A stretch of 64,000 nucleotides of DNA, from the NCBI GenBank assembly GCA_963974215.1, contig CAXBBL010000013.1, positions 27,375-91,374 of the forward strand, given 5' to 3'. Under the pieces are notes generated by a model. It was not told the DNA's origin. It worked only from the letters and a program-made list of their open reading frames with translations, and did not search any database. Position 1 is the stretch's first letter; each line of letters begins with the position of its first letter. Position numbers and translations under genes: made by a program. Below, one piece after another: positions 16,886 to 26,154 of this stretch. The stretch is from Croceimicrobium sp963974215 (GTDB lineage: Bacteria; Bacteroidota; Bacteroidia; Flavobacteriales; Schleiferiaceae).

Positions 16886-17980
16886 ATGTCTGTCCTTAAT
16901 CCAGCGAAGAATTTGCTTCCTCTTAATCTCAAGTTTAACTCAATAAATCCGGTGGTTGTTATTCATTCAGATGATTGGGGGTCGATAAGAATGCCATCCA
17001 ATAAAGTTAGGCAAGCATTGCAGAGGCAGAATGGTATCTCAGCCGAGAGTCCCTACGCCCTTTATGATAGCTTGGCGACTAAAAAAGATTTGGAACGTTT
17101 ATTCGAAACGTTATCGGCTAATAGGGACGCTAACAACAGACCTGCTATTATTACAGCCAATGTAATCATGGCAAATCCAGATTTTGAAAAAATTAAAGCT
17201 TCTAATTTTAAGGAATACCATTATAAAGGCCTAGACGATACTTTTTCTGAATACAATAATTCTGAGGCACTTGAATATTGGAAATACGGAATGGAGGAGC
17301 GGGTATTTCAACCACAGTACCATGGCCGAGAGCATGTAAATGTTCCCTATTGGCTACAAAAATTGCAGGAGGGACATAAAGGAGTTAGAGCAGCCTTCGA
17401 GGCTAAAGTTTTTGGTGTGGATTATACGGATCTTAAGCTTCGAAAAACTAATTTTCAAGCAGCCTGGGATTTTGATAGTCAAGATCAAGAGAGCTATCTG
17501 TTAGAATCCATAAAAGAGGGATATCAAGCTTTTACAGAATATTTTGGCTTCAAGTCTTTAACGGCCATTGCGCCGTCTTACACATGGTCTCTAGCTATGG
17601 AGAAAATGTTGCGAAATGAAGGCGTTAGATCTATGCAGAGTATCATTATGCACAAAGTACCGAATGGAAGGAGTGATGTTTACAGACGGAAAAGACATTT
17701 GGTTTATACCAAAAAATATCAAGTGCGGATGAGCTTTTTTGAACCTTCTCTCATGGTGCCTGATTTTGACAATGTTGGATTTGCTATGGAAAGAATAAGG
17801 CATCAAATTTCAAAAGGAAAGCCAGCATTTGTAAGTAGTCATCGACTCAATTTTGTTGGTACATTGGATGAGTCCAATCGAGAAAGGAACCTAACTCAAT
17901 TAGCTAAACTCCTAGCTGCGATTCGGAAAGAGTATCCTAATGTATTGTTTAAATCAGCGGATGAGCTCTTGCAATCTTAA
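16886..17980 (+). CDS. Divergent polysaccharide-deacetylase-like protein, paralogue 1
   Basis: 364 residues, cytosolic, no signal peptide. It shares a distinctive pattern with the protein at 23478: VVVIHSDDWGS (Asp29-Asp30), QPQYHGREHVN (His146, His150), and SSHRLNFVGTLDESNR (His319). The DD and HxxxH pairs are spaced like NodB/CE4 motifs 1 and 2 and the late His like motif 5, so a metal-dependent amide hydrolase acting on an acetamido sugar is plausible. NodB motif 3 (RxPxG) is not recognisable (IAPSYTWS instead). The function is inferred, not proven; a plain CE4 assignment is not warranted. Confidence 0.6.
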   Translation: MSVLNPAKNLLPLNLKFNSINPVVVIHSDDWGSIRMPSNKVRQALQRQNGISAESPYALYDSLATKKDLERLFETLSANRDANNRPAIITANVIMANPDFEKIKASNFKEYHYKGLDDTFSEYNNSEALEYWKYGMEERVFQPQYHGREHVNVPYWLQKLQEGHKGVRAAFEAKVFGVDYTDLKLRKTNFQAAWDFDSQDQESYLLESIKEGYQAFTEYFGFKSLTAIAPSYTWSLAMEKMLRNEGVRSMQSIIMHKVPNGRSDVYRRKRHLVYTKKYQVRMSFFEPSLMVPDFDNVGFAMERIRHQISKGKPAFVSSHRLNFVGTLDESNRERNLTQLAKLLAAIRKEYPNVLFKSADELLQS

Positions 17981-18017
17981 ATGGAATTGCTTGATTTCTC
18001 GACTATAGAAATTCGGA

Positions 18018-19103
18018 ATGCCTGAATTGATGAATACGGATAACAAAGGGAAATCACTTAGTTTGGTCATAGCCTCATTAAGCTCCGGGGGAGCAGAAAG
18101 AGTCATCTCCTTATTGGCGAATAACCTGGTGGATCAAGTGGAACAAATCAATTTAATTGTTTTAACCCAGGGGCTGAGGTTTTATAAGCTTGATCCCCGT
18201 GTAAAGGTCTACGAACCGGATTTTAAAATTGAAGATTTAGGCAGGCTCAAGTTTACCATTCGCAATTTTCTGTGGCTACGTTCCTTGTGGAAGAAGTTAA
18301 ATGTCAGTGCTGCTCTTTCTTTCGGAGGGAAATACAATGCCTTTGTGTTGCTAAGTGCTCTTGGTAAGGGGCAAAAAATATTTGTATCTGATCGCAGTAG
18401 ACCCACCATTAGCTATGGAAAATTCCTCGATAAAGTAAATCCAATAATTTACCGTCGCGCTGCAGGAATCGTTGCTCAAACCGAAAGAGCCAAAACCCTG
18501 ATGGCACGAGCAACCGGCCACAAGAACATTAAAGTAATTCCTAACCCTGTACTACAGATTCCAGCAGGAACTGAAATGCGCGAGAAGGTAATTTTAAATA
18601 CAGGGCGATTTATAGGCTCGAAGCATCAAGATTGGCTGATTCAATATTTCGAGCTAATCGAGGATGAAGCTTGGACCTTACGATTTTTGGGTGAAGGACC
18701 GCTCTGGGATGAGGTAAAAACCATTGCAGCTCAAAGTCCCAAGAAGGAGCAAATAGAGTTCTTGGGCAATGTAAATCCTATTGTACCTTTTTATCAAAAG
18801 GCAGGGATTTTCGCCTTTACTTCTACGTCGGAGGGTTTTCCCAACGCACTTGGTGAAGCTATGAGTGCTGGATGCCCAGTCATAAGCTTTGATTGCGAAG
18901 CCGGACCAGCAGACCTAATTGAGAATGAGGTTAGCGGCTACTTGATTGAAGAGGGAAATCATGAAGATTATATAAATAAACTAAAACTGTTGGTTGCGGA
19001 ATTTAATAAGCGTAAAGCACTTGGAGCTGCGGCTCGGGAACATATGAAGCGCTTTGATGAGACCAAAATCTGCATGAGCTACCTTAATTTTATGCTAGCC
19101 TAA
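18018..19103 (+). CDS. Family 4 glycosyltransferase
   Basis: A 361-residue GT-B protein: LVIASLSSGGAERVISLLA at the N-terminus is the classic GT4 donor-lobe opening, and the C-terminal lobe has FAFTSTSEGFPNALGEAMSAGCPVISFDCEAGP, the E(x7)E nucleotide-sugar signature region. ATG 18018 is used, with an alternative Met at 18030. The stop codon overlaps the next start (TAATG). Confidence 0.92.
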   Translation: MPELMNTDNKGKSLSLVIASLSSGGAERVISLLANNLVDQVEQINLIVLTQGLRFYKLDPRVKVYEPDFKIEDLGRLKFTIRNFLWLRSLWKKLNVSAALSFGGKYNAFVLLSALGKGQKIFVSDRSRPTISYGKFLDKVNPIIYRRAAGIVAQTERAKTLMARATGHKNIKVIPNPVLQIPAGTEMREKVILNTGRFIGSKHQDWLIQYFELIEDEAWTLRFLGEGPLWDEVKTIAAQSPKKEQIEFLGNVNPIVPFYQKAGIFAFTSTSEGFPNALGEAMSAGCPVISFDCEAGPADLIENEVSGYLIEEGNHEDYINKLKLLVAEFNKRKALGAAAREHMKRFDETKICMSYLNFMLA

Positions 19104-20224
19104 TGAAATTGATGATTAATACTGCGCATCAGCGATTTGGTGGAGCCGTTCAAGTGGCTCTTTCTTTTATCAATGAATGTTGTGCCTTTCCCGAACATGA
19201 GTACTTTGTAATGCTTGGTCCGGGCTTGCAAAAGTCAGTAAACGAAGAAGAGTTTCCTGATAATTTTCATTTCGAAAAATTCGATTTCGGTGCCATCAAC
19301 TTTCGTAAGTCTTTTGCTATTCATAAGGCCATGAAAGCAATGGAAATGAAGTACAAGCCTGATGTAATCATTTCCACCACCGGGCCAACATATTTTCATT
19401 CCAAGGCACCTCAAATTATCGGCTTTAACCTACCGCTCTATATTTATCCGGAGTCGCCCTACGTGCAGACTTACACCGGGATGCGAAGGCTTAAATTTGC
19501 CTTCAAAAAGAAGCTTCATTATTATTTCTTCAAGCGAGATGCCTCAGCCTTCGTTTCCCAAACTGACGATGTAAATCAAAGAGTCCGTAAAGAATTAGGT
19601 TTGGATAAGGTTTATACGGTTACCAATACAGCCAGTGCCTATTACAATCAACCAGAGAGCTTCCCTAATAAGTTAAAACCAAAGACAGATTCGCTGTATC
19701 GTTTCGTAACCATCTCCGCTTTTTACCAGCACAAAAACCTGGAGCTAATTGGAGATGTGGCTAAGGTTTTGGAACAAAGAGGTCGTAAGAACTTTGAATT
19801 TGTTTTAACCATTAAGCCAGAGGAATTAAAGCGGGTTTTTAAGGGACAAGCACATATCACTACTGTTGGCTCGGTTCCTCCTAAAGAATGTCCATCTCTT
19901 TACCGTGAGTGTGATGCCATGTTTCTCCCTACCCTTGCGGAGTGTTTTTCGGCCTCTTATCCTGAAGCGATGATTATGGATAAGCCGATTATCACGACTG
20001 ACCTCGGTTTTGCCCGCAGTATTTGCGGAGAGGCGGCCCTGTATTTCAAAGCTAAAGATGCTGAAGCTGCCGCCGATCAAATTGAGCGATTATTGGACGA
20101 TAAGCAATTGGAAGCAAACTTAATTAAGCAAGGACATCAAGAATTAAAAAAGTTCGACAGTCCTCAGGAACGTGCTAGAAAATATATCGATCTTTGTATA
20201 TTAGTTATGAAGGCACAAGCATAA
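19103..20224 (+). CDS. Glycosyltransferase (GT-B, GT1/GT4-like)
   Basis: A 373-residue GT-B protein: INTAHQRFGGAVQVALSFI at the N-terminus, ISAFYQHKNLELIGDVAKVL in the linker and FLPTLAECFSASYPEAMIMD in the C-terminal donor-binding lobe (E-x7-E-like). Divergent from the GT4 at 18018. It starts within the stop of the previous gene and is followed by GDP-fucose genes, so a role near fucose transfer is possible but unproven. Confidence 0.88.
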   Translation: MKLMINTAHQRFGGAVQVALSFINECCAFPEHEYFVMLGPGLQKSVNEEEFPDNFHFEKFDFGAINFRKSFAIHKAMKAMEMKYKPDVIISTTGPTYFHSKAPQIIGFNLPLYIYPESPYVQTYTGMRRLKFAFKKKLHYYFFKRDASAFVSQTDDVNQRVRKELGLDKVYTVTNTASAYYNQPESFPNKLKPKTDSLYRFVTISAFYQHKNLELIGDVAKVLEQRGRKNFEFVLTIKPEELKRVFKGQAHITTVGSVPPKECPSLYRECDAMFLPTLAECFSASYPEAMIMDKPIITTDLGFARSICGEAALYFKAKDAEAAADQIERLLDDKQLEANLIKQGHQELKKFDSPQERARKYIDLCILVMKAQA

Positions 20225-20242
20225 TTTATAGAAGTCAAATTT

Positions 20243-21187
20243 ATGAAAATATATATTGCCGGACACCGAGGAATGGTTGGATCAGCCATCTGGCGGCATT
20301 TTGAAAATAGTGACAAAAGTAGCGATTTAATTGGCAGAAGTAGTAAAGAACTGGATTTACGCAATCAAGAGGCTGTTTCAGATTTTATTGCTAGAGAAAA
20401 GCCAGATGTTATTATTGATGCAGCGGCTAGAGTAGGAGGTATCTTGGCAAACAACGACTATCCCTACCAGTTTTTAATGGAGAATATGCAAATTCAGAAC
20501 AATCTGATGAGTGCCTCCATCACCAATCAAATTCAAAAATTTGTATTTTTGGGTAGCTCATGCATTTATCCCAAAATGGCGCCTCAGCCATTAAAAGAGG
20601 AATACCTCTTAATGGGTCCTCTAGAAGCTACCAACGAATGGTATGCGATTGCTAAAATTAGTGGGGTAAAAGCGACTGAGTCTATTCGTAAGCAATTTGG
20701 ATACGATTACGTAAGCTTAATGCCCACCAATTTATACGGCCCTTTTGATAACTTTGACTTACAAACCTCTCACGTACTTCCAGCTATGATACGCAAGTTC
20801 CATGAGGCGAAGGAAAATGGCCACGCTCCGGTTGGCTTGTGGGGTAGTGGTTCTCCAATGCGAGAGTTTTTACATGTTGACGATTTAGCCAAGGCAGTAG
20901 GTTTTGCTGTACGAAATCGATTAGAGCATAATCTCTATAATGTGGGCAGTGGAACTGACCTGTCTATTAAGGAATTGGCCGAAATCATTCAGAAAGTAGT
21001 AGGTCACAAAGGCGAAATTCATTGGGACATAAAAAAGCCCGATGGTACACCTCGTAAATGGATGGATAGTTCCCTTTTAAGGGCAATGGGTTGGTCTCCT
21101 GAGGTTGAATTAGACGAAGGCATTCGCGATACTTATCAGTGGTTTCTACAAAATATTAATAAAATTAAGGAAGTTAAACTTAGCTAA
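20243..21187 (+). CDS. fcl: GDP-L-fucose synthase
   Basis: Epimerase-reductase that turns GDP-4-keto-6-deoxymannose into GDP-L-fucose using NADPH. The protein has 314 residues. IAGHRGMVGSAIWRHF binds NADP; FLGSSCIYPKMAPQP supplies Ser and Cys; NEWYAIAKISGVKA carries the Tyr-Lys pair. The product of the following gmd is its substrate, only two bases downstream. Confidence 0.96.
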   Translation: MKIYIAGHRGMVGSAIWRHFENSDKSSDLIGRSSKELDLRNQEAVSDFIAREKPDVIIDAAARVGGILANNDYPYQFLMENMQIQNNLMSASITNQIQKFVFLGSSCIYPKMAPQPLKEEYLLMGPLEATNEWYAIAKISGVKATESIRKQFGYDYVSLMPTNLYGPFDNFDLQTSHVLPAMIRKFHEAKENGHAPVGLWGSGSPMREFLHVDDLAKAVGFAVRNRLEHNLYNVGSGTDLSIKELAEIIQKVVGHKGEIHWDIKKPDGTPRKWMDSSLLRAMGWSPEVELDEGIRDTYQWFLQNINKIKEVKLS

Positions 21188-21189
21188 TT

Positions 21190-22317
21190 ATGAAAACAGC
21201 TTTAATAACTGGAATTACTGGACAAGATGGTTCATATCTCGCTGAGTTATTGTTAGAAAAAGGCTATGTAGTCCATGGAATCAAGAGAAGATCATCTCTA
21301 TTTAATACCGATAGAATCGATCATCTGTATCAAGATCCGCATGATCCTAAACAAAGACTTAAGCTTCATTATGGCGATTTAACAGACTCCATGAATCTAA
21401 CCCGGATTATACAAGAGGTTCAACCCGATGAAATTTACAATTTAGGAGCGATGTCCCATGTGAAGGTTTCCTTTGAGTCTCCGGAATATGTTGGTAATGT
21501 TGATGGCCTAGGAACACTAAGGATACTTGAAGCAGTTCGCTTACTCGGATTGACTGAAAAAACTAAAATTTATCAGGCCTCTACATCTGAACTTTACGGA
21601 GGTATGCCAGAAAACAAAAATGAGAAAGGTTTTTATGATGAAAACTCTCCTTTTTATCCAAGGTCTCCTTATGGCGTGGCAAAAATTTATGGTTTTTGGA
21701 TAACTAAAAATTACCGCGAGGCATACGATATGTATGCCTGCAATGGAATTTTATTCAATCATGAGTCTCCCCGAAGAGGAGAGACTTTTGTAACAAGAAA
21801 AATTACTAGAGCAGTAGCAAAAATTGCTCTTGGACTTCAGGGGAAAATATTCCTAGGGAATCTAGATGCTAAACGAGACTGGGGACATGCCAAGGATTAC
21901 GTACGTATGATGTGGATGATTTTACAGGCCGATAAAGCCGAGGACTGGGTCATCGCTACAGGAGTTACCACGACGGTTCGCGACTTTGTGAAAATGGCCT
22001 TTGCAGAGGTTGGTATTAGCTTGCGTTTTGAGGGTACTGGAGTAGATGAAAAAGCTTTTGTTTTGGCATGCAACAATCCGGCTTACCAGCTAGAAGTAGG
22101 TAAAGAAGTACTTTCCGTGGATCCTTCTTATTTCAGACCAACAGAGGTAGACTTATTGATTGGCGACCCCACAAAAGCCAAAGAAAAATTAGGTTGGGTT
22201 CCCGAGTATGACCTTAAAAGTTTGGTTAAAGATATGATGGAAGGAGATATTAAATTAATGAAGAAAGACATTGATTTATTAAAAGCAGGTCACGAAGTAT
22301 TAAAGCAAGAAGAATAA
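21190..22317 (+). CDS. gmd: GDP-mannose 4,6-dehydratase
   Basis: Converts GDP-D-mannose to GDP-4-keto-6-deoxy-D-mannose. 375 residues: ITGITGQDGSYLAELLLEKG, HGIKRRSSLFNTDRIDHLY, QASTSELYGG, YGVAKIYGFWITKNYREAY and FNHESPRRGETFVTRKITRA are all diagnostic. No GDP-mannose supply genes (manA/B/C) are present in the window, so mannose activation is encoded elsewhere. Confidence 0.97.
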   Translation: MKTALITGITGQDGSYLAELLLEKGYVVHGIKRRSSLFNTDRIDHLYQDPHDPKQRLKLHYGDLTDSMNLTRIIQEVQPDEIYNLGAMSHVKVSFESPEYVGNVDGLGTLRILEAVRLLGLTEKTKIYQASTSELYGGMPENKNEKGFYDENSPFYPRSPYGVAKIYGFWITKNYREAYDMYACNGILFNHESPRRGETFVTRKITRAVAKIALGLQGKIFLGNLDAKRDWGHAKDYVRMMWMILQADKAEDWVIATGVTTTVRDFVKMAFAEVGISLRFEGTGVDEKAFVLACNNPAYQLEVGKEVLSVDPSYFRPTEVDLLIGDPTKAKEKLGWVPEYDLKSLVKDMMEGDIKLMKKDIDLLKAGHEVLKQEE

Positions 22318-22324
22318 GTCATTT

Positions 22325-23476
22325 ATGTCTTCTAAACGAAAATTAGTGATACTCAATCAAGCTTCAAATTACCTTACCATCGGCTTTGCCAATGCGTTTA
22401 AAAAGGAGTTCGATGAGGTAGTTTTAATTACTGGTAGTGTCCACGTTCAAGGCGAGGAGCTCGACAGACAGATAAAAATTCAATCCATTAATCGTTGGTA
22501 TGAGAGCCCGGCTTCCAAAAAAATGAAGTCCTATCTCTTAGCCATGTTTAAGATGTGGTGGCTTTTAATGACTAAGTACCGCAAGCATGAAGTGTATTTT
22601 GTATCGGTACCGCCAATGGGTTACCTTTTGAATATTTTCTTACCCCACCGCTTTAGTATGGTCATTTGGGATGTTTATCCCGATATTTTCAAAATTACTG
22701 GGATGCAAGAAAGCCATCCTGTCTATCGAATTTGGTCATGGTTAAACCGTAAGTCATTTAAAAAGGCCTTTCGGATTTTTACAATTAGTGAAAAAATGGC
22801 TGAACTGCTCTATCAGTATGCAAGCCCTTCTAAAGTACTGGTTCAACCCATTTGGTCAATTTTCCAAGATAATAAGAAAGTTTCCAAATCAGAGAATCCC
22901 TTTATCCAAGAACATAAGCTTCAAGGCAAATTTATAATTCAGTACTCAGGAAACATAGGATTAACTCATAATGTAGAAGCCTTGGTTGACATAGCTGAGC
23001 TTTTACAAAATGAGACTAAGATCTTGTTTCAGATAATTGGTAGAGGCCCACGCAAGGCAGTTTTGGAAAGAGTGGTTCAAGAACGTCTGCTACCGAATTG
23101 CCAGTTTTTACCTTTTCAATCCGATGATATGTTTCCTTATTCATTAGGGGCTGCAGATATGGGGGTGGTAATTCTAGATGAGTCTACCAGTAAAGGAAGT
23201 GTACCCAGCAAATCTTATAATTTGATGTCTTATGGCATCCCCTCTTTATATATTGCCTCAGAAGACTCTCAATTAGCTCTCTATGCAGCTAAATATAAAC
23301 ATGGGAAATGCTTCAAGAAATCGGATTTGCGCGCTATTTCAAATTGGATTTTAGAAGTAGCGAGTAGCCCCGAAGAGATGAGGCAGATGGGGGAAAATGC
23401 GGTGGCAGCCAGTTCTGATTTTAAAAGGGCGAATGCTGACAAATTTGTTGCAGCATATTGCAAAGAATCCAACTAA
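22325..23476 (+). CDS. GT4 glycosyltransferase (WbuB-like)
   Basis: A 383-residue GT-B protein. The N-lobe has ILNQASNYLTIGFANAF and VIWDVYPDIFKITGM; the C-lobe has IQYSGNIGLTHNVEALVDIA, IIGRGPRKAVLE and SKSYNLMSYGIPSLYIASED, which resembles the WbuB/WcaI-like fucosamine/fucose transferases. Its place right after gmd makes GDP-fucose a reasonable donor, but this is inference. Confidence 0.87.
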   Translation: MSSKRKLVILNQASNYLTIGFANAFKKEFDEVVLITGSVHVQGEELDRQIKIQSINRWYESPASKKMKSYLLAMFKMWWLLMTKYRKHEVYFVSVPPMGYLLNIFLPHRFSMVIWDVYPDIFKITGMQESHPVYRIWSWLNRKSFKKAFRIFTISEKMAELLYQYASPSKVLVQPIWSIFQDNKKVSKSENPFIQEHKLQGKFIIQYSGNIGLTHNVEALVDIAELLQNETKILFQIIGRGPRKAVLERVVQERLLPNCQFLPFQSDDMFPYSLGAADMGVVILDESTSKGSVPSKSYNLMSYGIPSLYIASEDSQLALYAAKYKHGKCFKKSDLRAISNWILEVASSPEEMRQMGENAVAASSDFKRANADKFVAAYCKESN

Positions 23477-23477
23477 G

Positions 23478-24593
23478 ATGAAGGCCTTAATTAGTAATCA
23501 TATCAAGAATATAGGGGGATGGACAAGCACTCGTAAAATCTTGGTGATTTCCGTAGATGACTATGGAAATGTTAGGTTAAATTCCAAGGCAGATCGCGAT
23601 GCTTTGTTGGCTGATGGAATGAAGCCCAAATCGCGTTTTGATTTATACGATAGCCTAGAGTCTAAACAGGACCTAGAGGCACTTTGCGAAGTTTTGAGCA
23701 GCGTAAAGGATAAAGATGGCAAGGCAGCAGTATTTACTCCTTTTGCGGTTTGTGCCAATATGAATTTTGAAAAGCTGATCGAAAGTAATTTTACAGAGCT
23801 TGAGATTGAAAATTTAACTACAACCTATTCTAAGCTAGCGCAACTCATGCCTGCTTCGTATGAAGGTGCCTGGGATGCTTGGAAGTTTGGAATTGCTGAA
23901 GGTTTATTGCAGCCTCAGTATCATGGTAGAGAACACTTCAATCAGTATTTTCTAAAGTCTGAATTAGCTAAGTCTAATCCAGATGTTCAGAAGGTTATTG
24001 CTCGACGCAGTTATTCCTTTCAAAATGACAAAGATTACCCTACTATTTCCTATACCGCCACTTTTGATTTTTCAGATAAAGATCAACTAGCCAATCTTAA
24101 AGAGATTGCGGAGGATGGAGTAAATCGCTTTGAAGCTATTTATGGGTACAGACCAATTCATTTTATGGCACCTACCTCTAAAGCACATCCAATTGTGTTG
24201 GAGGCCCTTAAAAATGAAGGCATCGATTTTGTTGATCAAGGGAGAGTACAGATACAGCATCAAGGAAACGGTTTGTATAGCAAGGATCGAAATGTAACTG
24301 GTAAGAAGAATCCGCAGGGTCAAACTGTTTTAGTTCGTAACGTGGTGTTTGAACCTAATGCCAATTCGAGTGCAGTGACAATAGCCATGAAACAGGTCGA
24401 AGCCGCATTTCGCATGAAGAAGCCTGCAATTATCAGTTCTCACCGGGTTAATTTCTGTGGCCATATTGAAGAGTCTAATCGAAGTCAAAGTTTGGCCGAT
24501 TTGAAGAGTCTATTGAAACAGGTCGTTCAAAAGTATCCGGAGGTAGAGTTTATGGGTACAAGTGATTTATGTAAGACAATCACAAATTCATAA
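23478..24593 (+). CDS. Divergent polysaccharide-deacetylase-like protein, paralogue 2
   Basis: 371 residues, same family as the protein at 16886 and of almost equal length. Shared landmarks are LVISVDDYGN (Asp27-Asp28), QPQYHGREHFN (His149, His153), SSHRVNFCGHIEESNR (His322). The distance from the first HxxxH His to the late His is 173 residues in both proteins, which argues for one conserved fold. ATG 23478 lies two bases after the stop of the upstream gene; the longer frame from 23397 would overlap that gene by 80 bases and is not supported. Probable substrate: an N-acetyl sugar of the repeat unit. Confidence 0.6.
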   Translation: MKALISNHIKNIGGWTSTRKILVISVDDYGNVRLNSKADRDALLADGMKPKSRFDLYDSLESKQDLEALCEVLSSVKDKDGKAAVFTPFAVCANMNFEKLIESNFTELEIENLTTTYSKLAQLMPASYEGAWDAWKFGIAEGLLQPQYHGREHFNQYFLKSELAKSNPDVQKVIARRSYSFQNDKDYPTISYTATFDFSDKDQLANLKEIAEDGVNRFEAIYGYRPIHFMAPTSKAHPIVLEALKNEGIDFVDQGRVQIQHQGNGLYSKDRNVTGKKNPQGQTVLVRNVVFEPNANSSAVTIAMKQVEAAFRMKKPAIISSHRVNFCGHIEESNRSQSLADLKSLLKQVVQKYPEVEFMGTSDLCKTITNS

Positions 24594-24597
24594 GAGG

Positions 24598-25113
24598 GTG
24601 GTAAGTATTGTACTTTTTAAAGCAGAGAAGGTAGATCTTAAAAATGATGAGCTCCCACCAGAATTTGCTTTTAGATACTGGCGACCTGGAATTTTTAATT
24701 GGAAGCCCAAAGGAAAGCCCCTTAAATATTACCTATATACAGTTTTTCATTTTACGGGAATATTTAAAAATAAATCCTACGCTTATCTAGAGCTAATGGA
24801 TTTAGATACTGGTATACCTGCGGCCTCACTCTTGATTGTTCCGGCTCATTTTAAGTATCCCTTCATGAAGAAGAATGATATTCAATTCACCTATGTAATG
24901 ACAAAACAGGAATATCGAGGAAAGAGACTTGCAATTTTATTATTGGAAGAGGCTTGGGGCCAAAGAAAAGATAAATCCGGAATGGCTTGGTATGTTACCA
25001 ACACAGATAATACTGCATCAATCCGAGTAGCTGAAAAAGCAGGTTTTGCTTTGGAAGGATATGGAAAAAGAGAAAGAGGAATGTTAAACCGATTATTAAA
25101 AACTGATAGTTAG
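24598..25113 (+). CDS. GNAT-family acyltransferase
   Basis: About 171 residues with a GNAT core: QFTYVMTKQEYRGKRLAILLLEEAW is the acetyl-CoA loop (motif A, Q/RxxGxG/A-like), then YVTNTDNTASIRVAEKAGFALEG (motif B). A GTG start at 24598 after AAGAGG is favoured because it has a ribosome site; a GTG at 24562 would overlap the previous gene. It may acetylate an aminosugar and could regenerate what the deacetylase-like neighbour removes; substrate unknown. Confidence 0.78.
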   Translation: MVSIVLFKAEKVDLKNDELPPEFAFRYWRPGIFNWKPKGKPLKYYLYTVFHFTGIFKNKSYAYLELMDLDTGIPAASLLIVPAHFKYPFMKKNDIQFTYVMTKQEYRGKRLAILLLEEAWGQRKDKSGMAWYVTNTDNTASIRVAEKAGFALEGYGKRERGMLNRLLKTDS

Positions 25114-25117
25114 GCCC

Positions 25118-26152
25118 ATGAAAAAAGCTGTAATGAGAATCGTTTACTTAGGGTATTATTTCAAGGAATTAGACTGGGAAAAATATCGCCACTTCATTAG
25201 GCATGTCAATAAGGAAACAAATATCTCAGAACCTGCATTATTGTGGAAGTCAATCTCGAATTCCTTGCTTTATAATATTTCCCTCTTAGAATATTTTCAG
25301 TTTCATTTTTATCGCAAAACGAAAGAAGAAAAAGAGAAGTGGGCGGGTACTGGCTATATGTACGAGTTTCAGCGGGTTATGAACCCTATTTTTTCTCGGG
25401 ATATTTTGGATGATAAGCGCCTTTTTTTCCAGCGATATCGCAAGTTCTTTGTACATGAGGTGTATTCAGACAAGGAGTTTTACGAGGATCCTCAAATTTT
25501 TGAAAAGCTTAAAAATGCTGTATCCGGTAAAATTGTTATTAAAGCCTCTGATGGAAAATGCGGTGCCCAAGTGAAAATATTAAAGACTGAAGATTTAACT
25601 CATGAAAAGGTTATTTCTCAGTTGAAGGAAGATAAATATGATATGGTAGAGGAGTTCATCATTCAGCATCCTGAATTATCCAGATTGGCACCGAAAGGAG
25701 TTAATACAGTTCGAATTTTCACTCAGCTAAATGAAAAGGATCAGGTTGAAATTTTGGGCTGTCGTCAAAGGCTCTCTGTTTTTTCGAATGTCGATAATTT
25801 AGCCGCAGGTAACATCGCCGCTTCAGTTGATGAGAGTACGGGCAAAATAAACGGTCCTGGTGTTTACAGTGATATCAGTAAAGAACCAGAAACCATACAT
25901 CCAGTGAGTGGGGTGAAAATTATCGATTTTCAAATTCCGTTCTGGAAGGAATGCCTAGCTTTGGCTAAAGAAGCGGCATTATTTGATAAGACTAATCGCT
26001 CTATCGGTTGGGATATAGTAGTAACTGAATCTGGTCCCGGACTAATAGAAGGAAACCACGATTGGTGCAAATTGGTTTGGCAGTTACCGGTAGATAAAGG
26101 CATGAAAAGTCGGCTTCAAGCATATTGGGATCAATTTCAAAAAGCAGGCTAG
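25118..26152 (+). CDS. Sugar-transfer-associated ATP-grasp protein
   Basis: A 344-residue ATP-grasp enzyme of the type found beside sugar transferases. The ATP-binding region includes VIKASDGKCGAQVKIL, MVEEFIIQHPELSRLAPKGV and NTVRIFTQL; the metal-binding tail has WDIVVTESGPGLIEGNHDW. It ends three bases before the initiating transferase, with which it is regularly paired. Such enzymes ligate a carboxylate to an amine, for example attaching an amino acid to a sugar, but the substrate here is unknown. Confidence 0.85.
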   Translation: MKKAVMRIVYLGYYFKELDWEKYRHFIRHVNKETNISEPALLWKSISNSLLYNISLLEYFQFHFYRKTKEEKEKWAGTGYMYEFQRVMNPIFSRDILDDKRLFFQRYRKFFVHEVYSDKEFYEDPQIFEKLKNAVSGKIVIKASDGKCGAQVKILKTEDLTHEKVISQLKEDKYDMVEEFIIQHPELSRLAPKGVNTVRIFTQLNEKDQVEILGCRQRLSVFSNVDNLAAGNIAASVDESTGKINGPGVYSDISKEPETIHPVSGVKIIDFQIPFWKECLALAKEAALFDKTNRSIGWDIVVTESGPGLIEGNHDWCKLVWQLPVDKGMKSRLQAYWDQFQKAG

Positions 26153-26154
26153 AG

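Noticed and set aside
24562..24597. GTG 24562 as start of the GNAT gene
   Set aside because: It would overlap the upstream gene; GTG 24598 has AAGAGG in front and matches family length.
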